Source of the DNA: Cyanobacteria bacterium TGS_CYA1
GTDB lineage: Bacteria; Cyanobacteriota; Vampirovibrionia; Obscuribacterales; Obscuribacteraceae
NCBI GenBank assembly: GCA_026129135.1
Contig: JAHCIQ010000001.1
Span: 806,001-870,000 of the forward strand
DNA length: 64,000 nt
Direction of reading: 5' to 3'
Shown here in pieces: positions 1 to 8,132 of the stretch (position 1 is its first letter; each line of letters begins with the position of its first letter). A program made the translations under genes and the position numbers. A model generated the notes under the pieces. It did not search any database, was not told the DNA's origin, and worked only from the letters and a program-made list of their open reading frames with translations.

Positions 1-438
1 AATGACGATGTCGAACGCGCGCGAAGCCAAAAACAAGTCGACCACGCCTACATAATGATTGAGTGTTTTTACTTCGCCTGCATCTGGTCGCACGAACCAG
101 AGTCTGTTGTGCTTGCAGTGATTTTCGTTGATATAAGCCCAGTCGTTTGCCATAAGCTGACCTTGCGTATCTATATAAACGATGTTGAAATTGGCTTCGC
201 ACCATTTAGCCACTGCTTTGCGCAAAAGAGTAGTCTTGCCAGACGATCCCGGACCAACCCAGTGGGTGATTCGCTGGCGATTCAAGGCGCGCGGACTCAA
301 GCAGGCATCTATTTTTTCGATGCCAGTCTGCCCGAATCCCGAAATTTCTGTTCCGCCCAGGTTTTCGCCATTAAGCCATAAGCCGGGGAAGCGTTCTTCC
401 AGACTTTGCTTTAAGGCCAATACCTGCTGGGCTGTCAT
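1..438 (-). CDS. RecA-like ATPase, possibly ImuA-type (partial, 3' end outside window)
   Basis: The first 146 codons are visible; the gene continues beyond base 1. The protein begins MTAQQVLALKQSLEERFPG and has a Walker A motif G62-PGSSGK-T69, followed by a beta strand ending in 'NIVYIDTQGQL', the usual second strand of RecA-fold ATPases. A short N-terminal arm with 'GIEKIDACLSP' before the P-loop is typical of RecA/ImuA-like proteins, which act in recombination or assist translesion polymerases. ATG is at 438-436, with an AAGGAT Shine-Dalgarno at 446-451, seven bases away. An AT-rich -10 (TATATA, 452-457) and a perfect palindrome at 481-498 lie just upstream, as expected for a repressor-controlled repair gene. 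The ImuA assignment is inference; any ATPase of the RecA superfamily fits the visible part. Confidence 0.7.
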   Translation of the reverse strand, partial: MTAQQVLALKQSLEERFPGLWLNGENLGGTEISGFGQTGIEKIDACLSPRALNRQRITHWVGPGSSGKTTLLRKAVAKWCEANFNIVYIDTQGQLMANDWAYINENHCKHNRLWFVRPDAGEVKTLNHYVGVVDLFLASRAFDIVI

Positions 439-480
439 GGCGTATATCCTTTATATAGGTTTCGATTCACTACCTACCTT

Positions 481-498
481 ACCATACAAGCGTATGGT
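481..498 (-). promoter_or_regulatory. Perfect inverted repeat, candidate operator of the RecA-like gene
   Basis: ACCATAC-aagc-GTATGGT is a perfect 7-bp inverted repeat with a 4-base centre. On the minus strand it sits just upstream of a TATATA -10 (452-457), so it would cover the -35 region. Its TAC-N4-GTA core spacing resembles the cyanobacterial LexA box (RGTACNNNDGTWCB), though the outer bases differ. SOS control is inference. Confidence 0.45.
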
Positions 499-583
499 CC
501 GCAAGGGAAATTAAACTATGCGCCGTTATCGAGCATATTAAGCTTATGATTAAAATAGCTACTTAGAGTTTTGGTTGAAGTAA

Positions 584-778
584 ATGCCTAAGAGAAAAAA
601 GCAATTGAAAACAGATACGAAACAAGTAAAAAGTCATTCCGCAGTTGAAAACAAAAAATCCCCCAAAATCAAGAAAACCTTATGTGGGTCGTTGAAAGGC
701 AGCCTTACTTATATTGGTGACATAGTCAGTCCAGTTGGCGAAGATGATTGGGAAGCTGCGAATGACCAAACTAGTTGA
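584..778 (+). CDS. Small basic protein with antitoxin-like C-terminal tail
   Basis: A 64-residue ORF: a Lys-rich, probably disordered N-terminus (MPKRKKQLKTDTKQ) followed by 'GSLKGSLTYIGDIVSPVGEDDWEA'-like sequence. The pattern G-x-L/M-K-G ... G/D-D-I/F-x-x-P ... is common at the C-terminus of Phd/DUF2281-type antitoxins, where it binds the toxin. No toxin gene is adjacent. Its last 17 bases overlap the start of the lipoprotein gene that follows, which suggests translational coupling. It may be a small solitary antitoxin, a remnant, or not expressed; the Shine-Dalgarno is weak (GAAG). Confidence 0.4.
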   Translation: MPKRKKQLKTDTKQVKSHSAVENKKSPKIKKTLCGSLKGSLTYIGDIVSPVGEDDWEAANDQTS

Positions 779-2165
779 GAAAATATTCTTTCTCGCCTTT
801 TGTGTCATATTTTTGGCTTCTTGCAGTGAGCGAGAAAGAGGAGTTATCTGGTCGCCTAATGGCGAGCGCGCTATGGTGAATGGCTCGGATGGATTGAGAA
901 TTTGTGATGAAAAGGGCAATATCAGCCCAGTAGTTTCGAAGAACGCCAAACTAATAGCTTGGACTCCAGATTCCAGGCAGTGTTATATCTGTCGCAGTGA
1001 AAGCGAAACTGATTGGAAAAATGTCAAAGCGATGCTTACACCTGCTCAGATTGAAATCTGTCGCAAAAATGCCGAGAAAGTTTTTGCATATTTGATGGAA
1101 TATAAAGACGATCTAGACGGCTTTGGTGCAAAGGTGGATGCCGACAAAGAGATAGATAGGCATTGGGTAGCGGAAAGTATTCTCTATTTAAAAGATGTGC
1201 ATGGTCCCGAGCTTAATGAGAAAGTTTATTTATGGAGGACCCTTAAACTTCCAAATGCAACATTCAATTTAATTGAACGATACGACTATCTAAATAATTC
1301 TCTGAAAAACCCTTTCGTAATCAGAAAGACTTATGATGGCGTCACCGATCTCAGTGCATCGCCTAATGGAAAGGCACTTGCTGTTGTAGAGTCTAGAGAA
1401 GGAAATAAACTCTATGTGGTTTCGATTGATGGTAAGAAGACCTTACTGGTTTCTTCCGATTGTAGCGAATATCCTGCATGGAGTTTTGACGGTGATTCGA
1501 TTTTCTATTTCGAAGGAGAGAAGCAAAAAGATTGTGAGTTTAGATCTGGAACATTGTGCAAAACAACAGTCATTTCTAAAACGGGTAAAATTTTGGACGA
1601 TAATGAACGCTCTAAGAAGCTGCTAACATCGATATTTCAGGCTAGTGATAGAGTTGAGCCGTTGCCAGACGATTCCGTGATTTTTACAAGTCGAAAATTT
1701 TCATTTCCAAACAAGTCTAGCGAAGAAAATTCGAAAATATTTTTTGCAAAATCAGATAGTGAAGAAATCGTGCAGCTAACTGAAGACAACCTGGAAGGAC
1801 TGGACTGGTTCAGACTTAGTCCCGACGGAAAAATACTTTTGCTTTATGATTCATCTGGACAAGTTGCTATTATGAACTTGCAGGATAGAAAACTGGAAAC
1901 GCTTTTGAGCAAGGAGCGCTCGCCAGGTGAATTCAAATTTTCGCCTAGTTGGAGAAGTGAATCCGAGATTTGTCTGGCTGTGAGATCAACCAATGAGATT
2001 CGAGGCGAAAATGATGCAATGGCTGCTCTGATGAACATTTCTGATAAGACCGTCCGCACTCTTAGTCAAAAATGGCCGACCAGTTGTACTGAAGAATTCT
2101 TGATTGGAAAGGCAAAAGGTAAAAATCGTCTCCAAGAGAAGATTGATAAATACACTAATCGCTAA
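762..2165 (+). CDS. Beta-propeller (TolB/WD40-like) lipoprotein, copy 1
   Basis: A 467-residue protein starting MTKLVEKIFFLAFC with a hydrophobic core and lipobox LASC, so predicted to be lipid-anchored on the cell surface or in the periplasm. I chose ATG 762 over the upstream in-frame TTG 735 and ATG 744 because it gives a standard signal peptide and has GGAAG 8-9 bases before it. Several TolB-like blades are visible: 'VIWSPNGERAMV', 'AWTPDSRQCYI', 'SASPNGKALAVV', 'AWSFDGDSIFYF' and 'RLSPDGKILLLY'. Between blades 2 and 3 there is a charged helical insertion of about 100 residues. The next gene is a clear paralogue. No enzymatic motif is seen; a binding or scaffold role is likely but unproven. 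Confidence 0.8.
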   Translation: MTKLVEKIFFLAFCVIFLASCSERERGVIWSPNGERAMVNGSDGLRICDEKGNISPVVSKNAKLIAWTPDSRQCYICRSESETDWKNVKAMLTPAQIEICRKNAEKVFAYLMEYKDDLDGFGAKVDADKEIDRHWVAESILYLKDVHGPELNEKVYLWRTLKLPNATFNLIERYDYLNNSLKNPFVIRKTYDGVTDLSASPNGKALAVVESREGNKLYVVSIDGKKTLLVSSDCSEYPAWSFDGDSIFYFEGEKQKDCEFRSGTLCKTTVISKTGKILDDNERSKKLLTSIFQASDRVEPLPDDSVIFTSRKFSFPNKSSEENSKIFFAKSDSEEIVQLTEDNLEGLDWFRLSPDGKILLLYDSSGQVAIMNLQDRKLETLLSKERSPGEFKFSPSWRSESEICLAVRSTNEIRGENDAMAALMNISDKTVRTLSQKWPTSCTEEFLIGKAKGKNRLQEKIDKYTNR

Positions 2166-2223
2166 AATTTAACTGTCGTCCTAAAATCAATTCCGCCAGA
2201 GTAAGCAATACAGGGAGATTAAT

Positions 2224-3555
2224 ATGCTTAAAAAACTTTGTCTGACTATTGCTTGCACTCTTACTCTTGCGGCTTGCGATACCAATCGTGTAGTCTGGGC
2301 GCCTGATACCAAACGTGCGGCAATCATCGGCTCTGACGGGCTTAGAATAACAGATGAGAAAGGCTCGCTCACTGCACCTGTTCTCGACAATGTTGTAAAA
2401 GTCGCCTGGTGGCCTGATTCTAAAAAATGTCTCGTGTTGCGCTCGATACCTGCAAAAAACTGGACCGAAATCGAGCCAATTCTGAGTCCGCATGAAGCGA
2501 AAGACGTGCGCGAGTCTTCAGAAAAGCTCTTTGCCGAAATCAATAATTTTAAAGGCACTCAAGATGAGTTGAATAAAAAACTCGAAGCAGATGATACCAT
2601 CGAAAATAATTTGAAAGCAGAGGCTGTAGCCTACCTCGACTATACGCACAAAAAAGAATTAGCAGAAAAGATTCCAGACTGGAATAATTTGCCCAAAGCG
2701 CAATCTTATATACAAGTTTTGGAAAAATACAATGCCGCGCAAGACAAGCTTATTGAGCCTGTCTTGATTATAAAAACGATGCATGAAATCGAAAACATTG
2801 CCGTATCACCTGCAGGCGACAAAATAAGTTTCGTTGAAAAAACTAATGCTGATGCGCTTTATGTTGCAGCTGCTGATGGAAGTAGCGGACATGTTGTATC
2901 TCATGACTGTAATAAGTATCCATGCTGGAGCAGAGACGGTAAGTCAATCTATTTCATAGAAGCTGACAGCCCAGGAAAAGGATTTCGCTCTGCCGCTATC
3001 ACCAGTGCCAACGTCAATGCCAGAGAACCAGACAAATCACGAAACACAGAAGTTGCAGTCAATTTTGATCCGAGCGACGTCATTCAGATTAATACTAACG
3101 GCGACATAATTTTCAGCAATAGAAAAGTAGACTTTCCTTCCATAAATGCTCCAATGAATTTGGAACTGTTTGTTAAGCGCAAAGGAAAAAGTGAGCTTGA
3201 AATGCTGACTAATGGTGATCTTCAAAAGCTTGATATTCAGACCTTTTCGATCAGTCCAAATGGAAGCAAAATAGCTTTGACAAGCAAATCTGGTGCAACG
3301 CATATACTGACTGTTGAAGACAAAAAAATTCAAACTGTACTTTCGCAAGACAAAGCCGCCGGAGTAAAATTTACACCAAACTGGCGCGGTGAAAATCAGT
3401 TATGCGTAGCAGTAAAATCGAAAAGACCGGGCGCTCGAAATGACGATGCCGAGCTTGGTTTACTCAATCTTACAGATAAGTCAATAAAAGTGTTGAGCAG
3501 CGATTGGCCGATTTCTTGCACTAACGATTTTTTAGTTGAGAAAAGCAAGAACTAA
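2224..3555 (+). CDS. Beta-propeller (TolB/WD40-like) lipoprotein, copy 2
   Basis: A 443-residue protein with signal peptide and lipobox (MLKKLCLTIACTLTLAAC), ATG preceded by GGGAG. It aligns with the preceding gene end to end: 'VVWAPDTKRAAIIGSDGLRI' matches 'VIWSPNGERAMVNGSDGLRI', the same charged helical insertion follows, and both end with 'W..SCT..FL'. This is a tandem gene duplication followed by marked divergence. The 58-bp gap and same orientation suggest co-transcription. The predicted fold is a TolB-type beta-propeller on the outer surface; the ligand is unknown. Confidence 0.8.
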   Translation: MLKKLCLTIACTLTLAACDTNRVVWAPDTKRAAIIGSDGLRITDEKGSLTAPVLDNVVKVAWWPDSKKCLVLRSIPAKNWTEIEPILSPHEAKDVRESSEKLFAEINNFKGTQDELNKKLEADDTIENNLKAEAVAYLDYTHKKELAEKIPDWNNLPKAQSYIQVLEKYNAAQDKLIEPVLIIKTMHEIENIAVSPAGDKISFVEKTNADALYVAAADGSSGHVVSHDCNKYPCWSRDGKSIYFIEADSPGKGFRSAAITSANVNAREPDKSRNTEVAVNFDPSDVIQINTNGDIIFSNRKVDFPSINAPMNLELFVKRKGKSELEMLTNGDLQKLDIQTFSISPNGSKIALTSKSGATHILTVEDKKIQTVLSQDKAAGVKFTPNWRGENQLCVAVKSKRPGARNDDAELGLLNLTDKSIKVLSSDWPISCTNDFLVEKSKN

Positions 3556-3556
3556 C

Positions 3557-4033
3557 TTAAAGTCGCTCTTGCATCTTCGCAATAGACTCTTTTAGATAAT
3601 CGCAAAGATAGGCTGAACAAATTTCTGGTTTGATGTCTTGCATAGTGCACTTCTTATCGTCACTTAAAAATTGACATGGATAGGCTTTTCCATCGAGCAC
3701 CACTCGTAGTGCCGGATAGTTATTTGGATCTTGCCAGGTCGATCGATCTGGAAATATTTTGCGACCTTCTTCATAAGAATAGAAAATTTCGTCGAAGGTG
3801 AATTCGCGTCCTAGCTTTTTACTTACGTCGCGCAAAAATCTGTCGGAATCGGTAATGGGACCAATGATCCAATCGCGCTCACCTATAGTGCAGCAAATTC
3901 CGGCCTGGTCTCGAACGCCATAGCAAACACGGCTGCAAGTATAGTGAATAAGATCATTCACCATTTCTTCGCGAGTCGGAGCTTCTACAGATTTGGCTTT
4001 GAGTTTATCTTTCAAAAAGCCAAAGACATTCAT
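3557..4033 (-). CDS. Cys-cluster protein of YkgJ type
   Basis: A 158-residue cytoplasmic protein rich in spaced cysteines: 'YTCSRVCYGV', 'GICCTIG', then 'YPCQFL...KKCTMQ...KPEICSAYLCDYL'. The last block matches the C-x-F-L ... C-x-x-x-x-x-K-P-x-x-C pattern of the YkgJ/UPF0153 zinc- or iron-binding family. Its function is not established. It starts two bases after the end of tatD and must be co-transcribed with it. It converges with the lipoprotein gene, leaving one base between the two stop codons. Confidence 0.7.
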   Translation of the reverse strand: MNVFGFLKDKLKAKSVEAPTREEMVNDLIHYTCSRVCYGVRDQAGICCTIGERDWIIGPITDSDRFLRDVSKKLGREFTFDEIFYSYEEGRKIFPDRSTWQDPNNYPALRVVLDGKAYPCQFLSDDKKCTMQDIKPEICSAYLCDYLKESIAKMQERL

Positions 4034-4035
4034 TT

Positions 4036-4848
4036 TTATACTCCAGGTAGGTTAAACAGCAGACGCGTATTTTCACTTGTCGCAAGGGCGGTTTCTTCTA
4101 ATGTCATACCCTTTAATTCAGCCAATTTCTGCGCTGTCCACCAGACGAAGCTTGGCTCGTTTTGCTTGCCGCGCATTGGAATTGGCGCCAGGTAAGGGCA
4201 ATCGGTCTCTACAAGCATACGATCTTTTTTGACCAGTTTGGCGGCTTCCTGGATTTCTTTGGCTGTTTTATAAGTCAGTATGCCAGAAAATGAAACATAA
4301 AAGTCTAGTGCTTCAATAGCCGGCAAAAGCTCGGGGCCGCCTGTAAAACAGTGAAAGACGCCACGTAAATCGCAATCTTGCTCTTCTTTCAGTATATCCA
4401 GACAATCCTGCCAGGCGTCGCGACAGTGGACCACGACTGGCTTTTTATGTTTTTTCGCCAGTTTGATTTGCTCGCGAAATACATTTAATTGAACTTCGCG
4501 CTCTGAGTGATTGTAATAAAAGTCGAGACCGCATTCGCCCACTGCCACTATCTTTTCGTGAGCGAGCATCGAGTCGAGCTTTTTTGCGTCGGTTTCGGTC
4601 CAGTCTTTTGCTTCGTGAGGGTGTTGACCAAGCGCCATATAAATATTGGGGTTCTTCTGGCAGAGTTCAAGCAGCTCTTCGGCGTTATTTACGATTACGG
4701 CAGGGTTCACCATTTGAACGACTTTGCGCGCGAAAGTGCGCTCTACCACTTCGTCCAGGCTGTCTTTGAAGTATTCCTGCATCAAGTGAGCGTGGCTGTC
4801 AATAATGCCTGCTTCGATAAACGGTGGAATTTTGGGCGATTCGCTCAT
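4036..4848 (-). CDS. tatD: TatD-family metal-dependent deoxyribonuclease
   Basis: A 270-residue TIM-barrel hydrolase, full length for the family. The metal and catalytic residues are in place: DSHAHL (H19, H21), 'GECGLDFYY' (metal Glu), 'VVHCRDAW', 'FHCFTGG' and 'VETDCPYLAPIPMRGKQNEP', the TatD signature that includes the final catalytic Asp. TatD enzymes are cytoplasmic 3'-5' DNases/RNases implicated in DNA repair and quality control. First gene of a two-gene minus-strand operon with the Cys-cluster protein. Confidence 0.93.
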   Translation of the reverse strand: MSESPKIPPFIEAGIIDSHAHLMQEYFKDSLDEVVERTFARKVVQMVNPAVIVNNAEELLELCQKNPNIYMALGQHPHEAKDWTETDAKKLDSMLAHEKIVAVGECGLDFYYNHSEREVQLNVFREQIKLAKKHKKPVVVHCRDAWQDCLDILKEEQDCDLRGVFHCFTGGPELLPAIEALDFYVSFSGILTYKTAKEIQEAAKLVKKDRMLVETDCPYLAPIPMRGKQNEPSFVWWTAQKLAELKGMTLEETALATSENTRLLFNLPGV

Positions 4849-4984
4849 TTAACCTTGGGAACTCCAAAAGCATGGGGTAAATGCGAGTTTACTTTTTTAG
4901 GTTTTACAGTACATTAAATTCATAAGCCTTAGGATATTATTGAAGTATTGCTTTTGAAATCTGAATCTGTAAGGGACTAGCCTT

Positions 4985-5746
4985 TTGAAATTATCGACCA
5001 AAGCACTGGCACTTTTCTACCTGACCGCATGCGTGGGTCTGGGGACAAATGCACTTGCATATGGTCAAGGACCTGGTCTGCTCAAGGGCGGAGTAATGCA
5101 AAAGGACTATATCAAGCAACAAGCAGCACCTGCGCTCAATCGTGGCGATATAGACAAGATGGGTGACCCTTTTAGTTCTGATGCACCTGGTGGTCCAGGA
5201 ACTTTTGATGCTCCAGATGAAGCTTTTCAGCAAAGACCATTTCAACTAGACGCGCAACAAGGCAATCAGAATCTTCAATACCAGCAGCCCATGCAACAGC
5301 AACAGGCTATGTTTCAACAACAGGCTTCGCAGCAGGGAGCGCCACGTTTTCCATTGTCTGCCGAGCAAGAAGAACAGCATCCTCAAATGAAACTGGCATG
5401 GGACCAGTGGCACAAAAGAGTGGCTGGAGCAATTTATTCTAGATTCAACGGGCTTGCTACTACTGCTTTTAAACAGAGCCAGCCTATGGCGTGCGAAGTG
5501 GCTTACACTGTCACACGCGACCGAAAAATTCAGAATATTCAGCTTATTCAAAAAAGTCCTAATATCGTATTTAATACCATGGTCTATGGTGTAGTTAAGT
5601 CGATGAATGGGGATCCGATGCTCGATTTTCCGCAAGGCTCTGCTCGTCAGACTGTGGACAAAAGCGGGACTTTTTTGTGGAATTATAAAGTGCAAGGATT
5701 CAAATACACTATCAACGATCAAGAAACTATCAGGCAGAAAAGATAG
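4985..5746 (+). CDS. Secreted TonB-C-like protein with Gln-rich linker
   Basis: A 253-residue protein from a TTG start with AGGGA about nine bases upstream. An N-terminal signal peptide (KLSTKALALFYLTACVGL...ALA) is followed by a disordered region with Gln/Met tracts (about residues 75-120). A C-terminal domain of about 110 residues shows the TonB/TolA-C pattern: 'WHKRVAGAIYSRFN', then a strand-turn-strand 'CEVAYTVTRDRKIQNIQL', then a helix and 'F...FLWNYKVQGF'. No N-terminal transmembrane anchor is kept, so it is probably periplasmic or exported rather than a true energy transducer. It ends seven bases before the FAD oxidase gene. Confidence 0.65.
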   Translation: MKLSTKALALFYLTACVGLGTNALAYGQGPGLLKGGVMQKDYIKQQAAPALNRGDIDKMGDPFSSDAPGGPGTFDAPDEAFQQRPFQLDAQQGNQNLQYQQPMQQQQAMFQQQASQQGAPRFPLSAEQEEQHPQMKLAWDQWHKRVAGAIYSRFNGLATTAFKQSQPMACEVAYTVTRDRKIQNIQLIQKSPNIVFNTMVYGVVKSMNGDPMLDFPQGSARQTVDKSGTFLWNYKVQGFKYTINDQETIRQKR

Positions 5747-5753
5747 TCAGTAA

Positions 5754-7184
5754 ATGAATCTGTTGAACGAATTAAAAGCGATTGTGGGAGAAGAAAATGT
5801 TCTCCACGATCCTGTTGATTTGAGCGTTTATGAATGTGATGCTGAAACACTCGATTTGAGTTTGCCCGATTATGTGGTCTTGCCAGGGTCTACTAAAGAA
5901 GTTTCGCTCGTTATGAAACTCGCTCATAAACACAAAATTCCTGTCTCGCCTCGCGGTGCGGGGACCGGACTTTCAGGTGGTGCTACACCAGTGCATGGTG
6001 GCATCTCTCTTGTAATGACACGTATGACCAAAATATTGCAGATAGATCCTTACGAGCAGACTGCAACAGTTCAAACTGGTTGCACCAATGCGTCTGTGTC
6101 GGAGGCGAGCAAGCCTCACAATTTGCATTTTGCTCCAGATCCGTCGAGTGGCATCGCATCTACGATAGGTGGCAATATCGCAGAAAATGCTGGTGGTCCG
6201 CACTGTCTAAAATACGGAATGACTACCAATCATATGCTTGGTGCAACTGTGGTGATGGCAGATGGTTCTATTGCCAGATTGAATAACTGGTATCAATCGC
6301 CAGATGTTGATTTGCTCGGACTGATTGTCGGGTCTGAAGGCACCATGGCTGTTGTTACTGAAGCTATTTTGAAATTGACTCCCAATTCAGAAAGTATTCA
6401 AACTCTGCTTGCATATTTTCCGACTGTAACTAATTGCAGTAAAGCAGTATCAGCTATAGTATCAACCGGGGTGATACCATCTGCGATGGAACTGGTCGAC
6501 CAAATTACGCTTAATGCCGTTGAAGATTATTTGCATATGGGTCTTGATCGCAGTGCCGCAGCGCTTCTCATTGTCGAGCTTGACGGGATGGAAGAGCGTA
6601 TTGCTATAGAGCGCAAATTGGTGGAAGAACAGATTCGCAGGCAGAAAGCCATTTCGCTTCAATGGGCGACTAATGCTTATGAGCGATTGAAGATCTGGAA
6701 AGCACGCAAGTCTGCTTTTGGTGCACTGGGTCGTGTAACACCGCATGGATACGTGCTTGATGGTGTGGTGCCACGCTCGCGTTTAGCCGAAGCAATAGAG
6801 CTCATAGACAAGATTGGCGAAAAATGGAATTTGCAAATTGCTAATGTCGCACATGCTGGAGACGGAAATCTGCATCCTTGCTTGTTGTACAACCGCGACA
6901 ATAAAGAACAGGTCGAGCGAGTAATTAAAGCTGGACAGGAAATTTTGCACGTATGCGTGCAGGTGGGAGGAACATTGTCTGGCGAGCATGGAATCGGGGT
7001 CGAAAAAATCCACGACATGCCTTATGTTTTTAGTGAAGAAGACATGGCGACTATGCTCAAAGTGCGAGATGTTTTTGACCCAACTGGAATGATGAATCCA
7101 GGCAAAGTGATACCAACTCCAAAACGTTGTGGCGAGTCTGGTGACCGGCCACTTTTACGACATCAGATTTTGACTGGCTGCTAG
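5754..7184 (+). CDS. glcD: FAD-linked oxidase, glycolate oxidase subunit GlcD / D-lactate dehydrogenase family
   Basis: A 476-residue VAO/PCMH-type flavoprotein of normal length. The FAD-binding region has 'PRGAGTGLSGGATP' and 'GGNIAENAGGPHCLKYGMT', and the C-terminal domain has 'HAGDGNLHPCLLY' and 'GGTLSGEHGIGVEK', all hallmarks of the GlcD/Dld-2 family. It oxidises a small 2-hydroxyacid (glycolate or D-lactate) to the keto acid. No glcE or glcF partner lies beside it, so it may act alone, with an unlinked FeS subunit, or as a D-lactate dehydrogenase; the substrate cannot be read from sequence. Confidence 0.88.
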   Translation: MNLLNELKAIVGEENVLHDPVDLSVYECDAETLDLSLPDYVVLPGSTKEVSLVMKLAHKHKIPVSPRGAGTGLSGGATPVHGGISLVMTRMTKILQIDPYEQTATVQTGCTNASVSEASKPHNLHFAPDPSSGIASTIGGNIAENAGGPHCLKYGMTTNHMLGATVVMADGSIARLNNWYQSPDVDLLGLIVGSEGTMAVVTEAILKLTPNSESIQTLLAYFPTVTNCSKAVSAIVSTGVIPSAMELVDQITLNAVEDYLHMGLDRSAAALLIVELDGMEERIAIERKLVEEQIRRQKAISLQWATNAYERLKIWKARKSAFGALGRVTPHGYVLDGVVPRSRLAEAIELIDKIGEKWNLQIANVAHAGDGNLHPCLLYNRDNKEQVERVIKAGQEILHVCVQVGGTLSGEHGIGVEKIHDMPYVFSEEDMATMLKVRDVFDPTGMMNPGKVIPTPKRCGESGDRPLLRHQILTGC

Positions 7185-7202
7185 ACGGGCTCAAGAATTA
7201 AG

Positions 7203-8036
7203 TTAGCGTGCTTTTTTAGAGCCATCCATTTTGCGGTGACAGTACGAAATCATCCCCAGAAAATCGAGTGCGTCATCAAAAGTCATATGCCAGGGAAAAC
7301 GATAATTCCTGGTGTTCTCATCTTGAATCATCAAAAACAAAGCTTTGAGTACGCACATATAGCCGAATTGTTCGGTCTGATCGACTTCGGTTCTGAATTC
7401 GTTTACAGTTAAAACCGGATATTCGCCCCAGTTGAAGCCGAACGCATGTTCGGCCACGCTTGGACCATCGATGTGCAATTGGCTCTTGGCCTTGTTTTTT
7501 TCCATCAAAAGTTTGAGCGATTCTTGCACGACTCGAAAATAATTATTCTCGGTCAAATATTCAGAACGACAAACCATCTGAATGTCCGGATGGAGACTTC
7601 GAATCAAAACTGCTTCTTTCAATTTTTTTGCCCGCGTCTCGGCTTCGTGCGAAGCGTACATGGTGGCAAGTGGATTGGTTTGTCGCATTTCCGACTGCTC
7701 GTCTAATTCAAAGCCGGCAAAAGTGAGAATTTGATTGATCTCTTCGCGATATTTGCGAAAAGCTTCATCGCCGTAGCGCTTGTTTATGTGAAAACCAGTG
7801 CGTCTTAGAAAGACGGCAATACCGTTTGCATTTTTGTCTGTGTCTTGTTGCGATTGGAGCGCCAGGCTCAATCGCCTGTGCCTGCTTGCGTTCGGGCTTG
7901 GATCTTGAATGCCCGAGCTAACTAGCAGTGCTCCGACTTCGCCATCGGTAATAACCGAATCAAGATGGACGAAGGCATCGCAGAGCATAGTCAGATAAGT
8001 GTTGTCTATTGTATGTAAGGGGGCTACTGCAGTCAT
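7203..8036 (-). CDS. Hypoth_Ymh / TIGR02391-like protein
   Basis: A 277-residue cytoplasmic protein. The C-terminal half matches the TIGR02391 (Hypoth_Ymh) pattern: 'LHPDIQMVCRSEYLTENNYF', a helix with 'ESLKLLMEKN', then 'DGPSVAEHAFG', 'P-V-L-x-x-N', 'DQTEQFGYMCVL' and an 'ENTRNYRFPWH' motif resembling the RNxxxH of HEPN-like proteins. Family members occur in prophages and defence loci and are suspected ribonuclease-type abortive-infection proteins, though this is not proven here. The N-terminal 100 residues are not recognised. Convergent with the glcD-like gene. Confidence 0.65.
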   Translation of the reverse strand: MTAVAPLHTIDNTYLTMLCDAFVHLDSVITDGEVGALLVSSGIQDPSPNASRHRRLSLALQSQQDTDKNANGIAVFLRRTGFHINKRYGDEAFRKYREEINQILTFAGFELDEQSEMRQTNPLATMYASHEAETRAKKLKEAVLIRSLHPDIQMVCRSEYLTENNYFRVVQESLKLLMEKNKAKSQLHIDGPSVAEHAFGFNWGEYPVLTVNEFRTEVDQTEQFGYMCVLKALFLMIQDENTRNYRFPWHMTFDDALDFLGMISYCHRKMDGSKKAR

Positions 8037-8132
8037 AATAGGTGCCCTTTTCGACTAGAATTCAGCCAAATTGTGGATAATAAAAAGAGTGATGTAATGA
8101 TATTTTGCCCAAAAGCGGGTAAGTGATAAGCC

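Noticed and set aside
1..381. Plus-strand frames of 108-110 codons at the window start
   Set aside because: They lie opposite a RecA-like ATPase with an intact Walker A motif and show no motif of their own.
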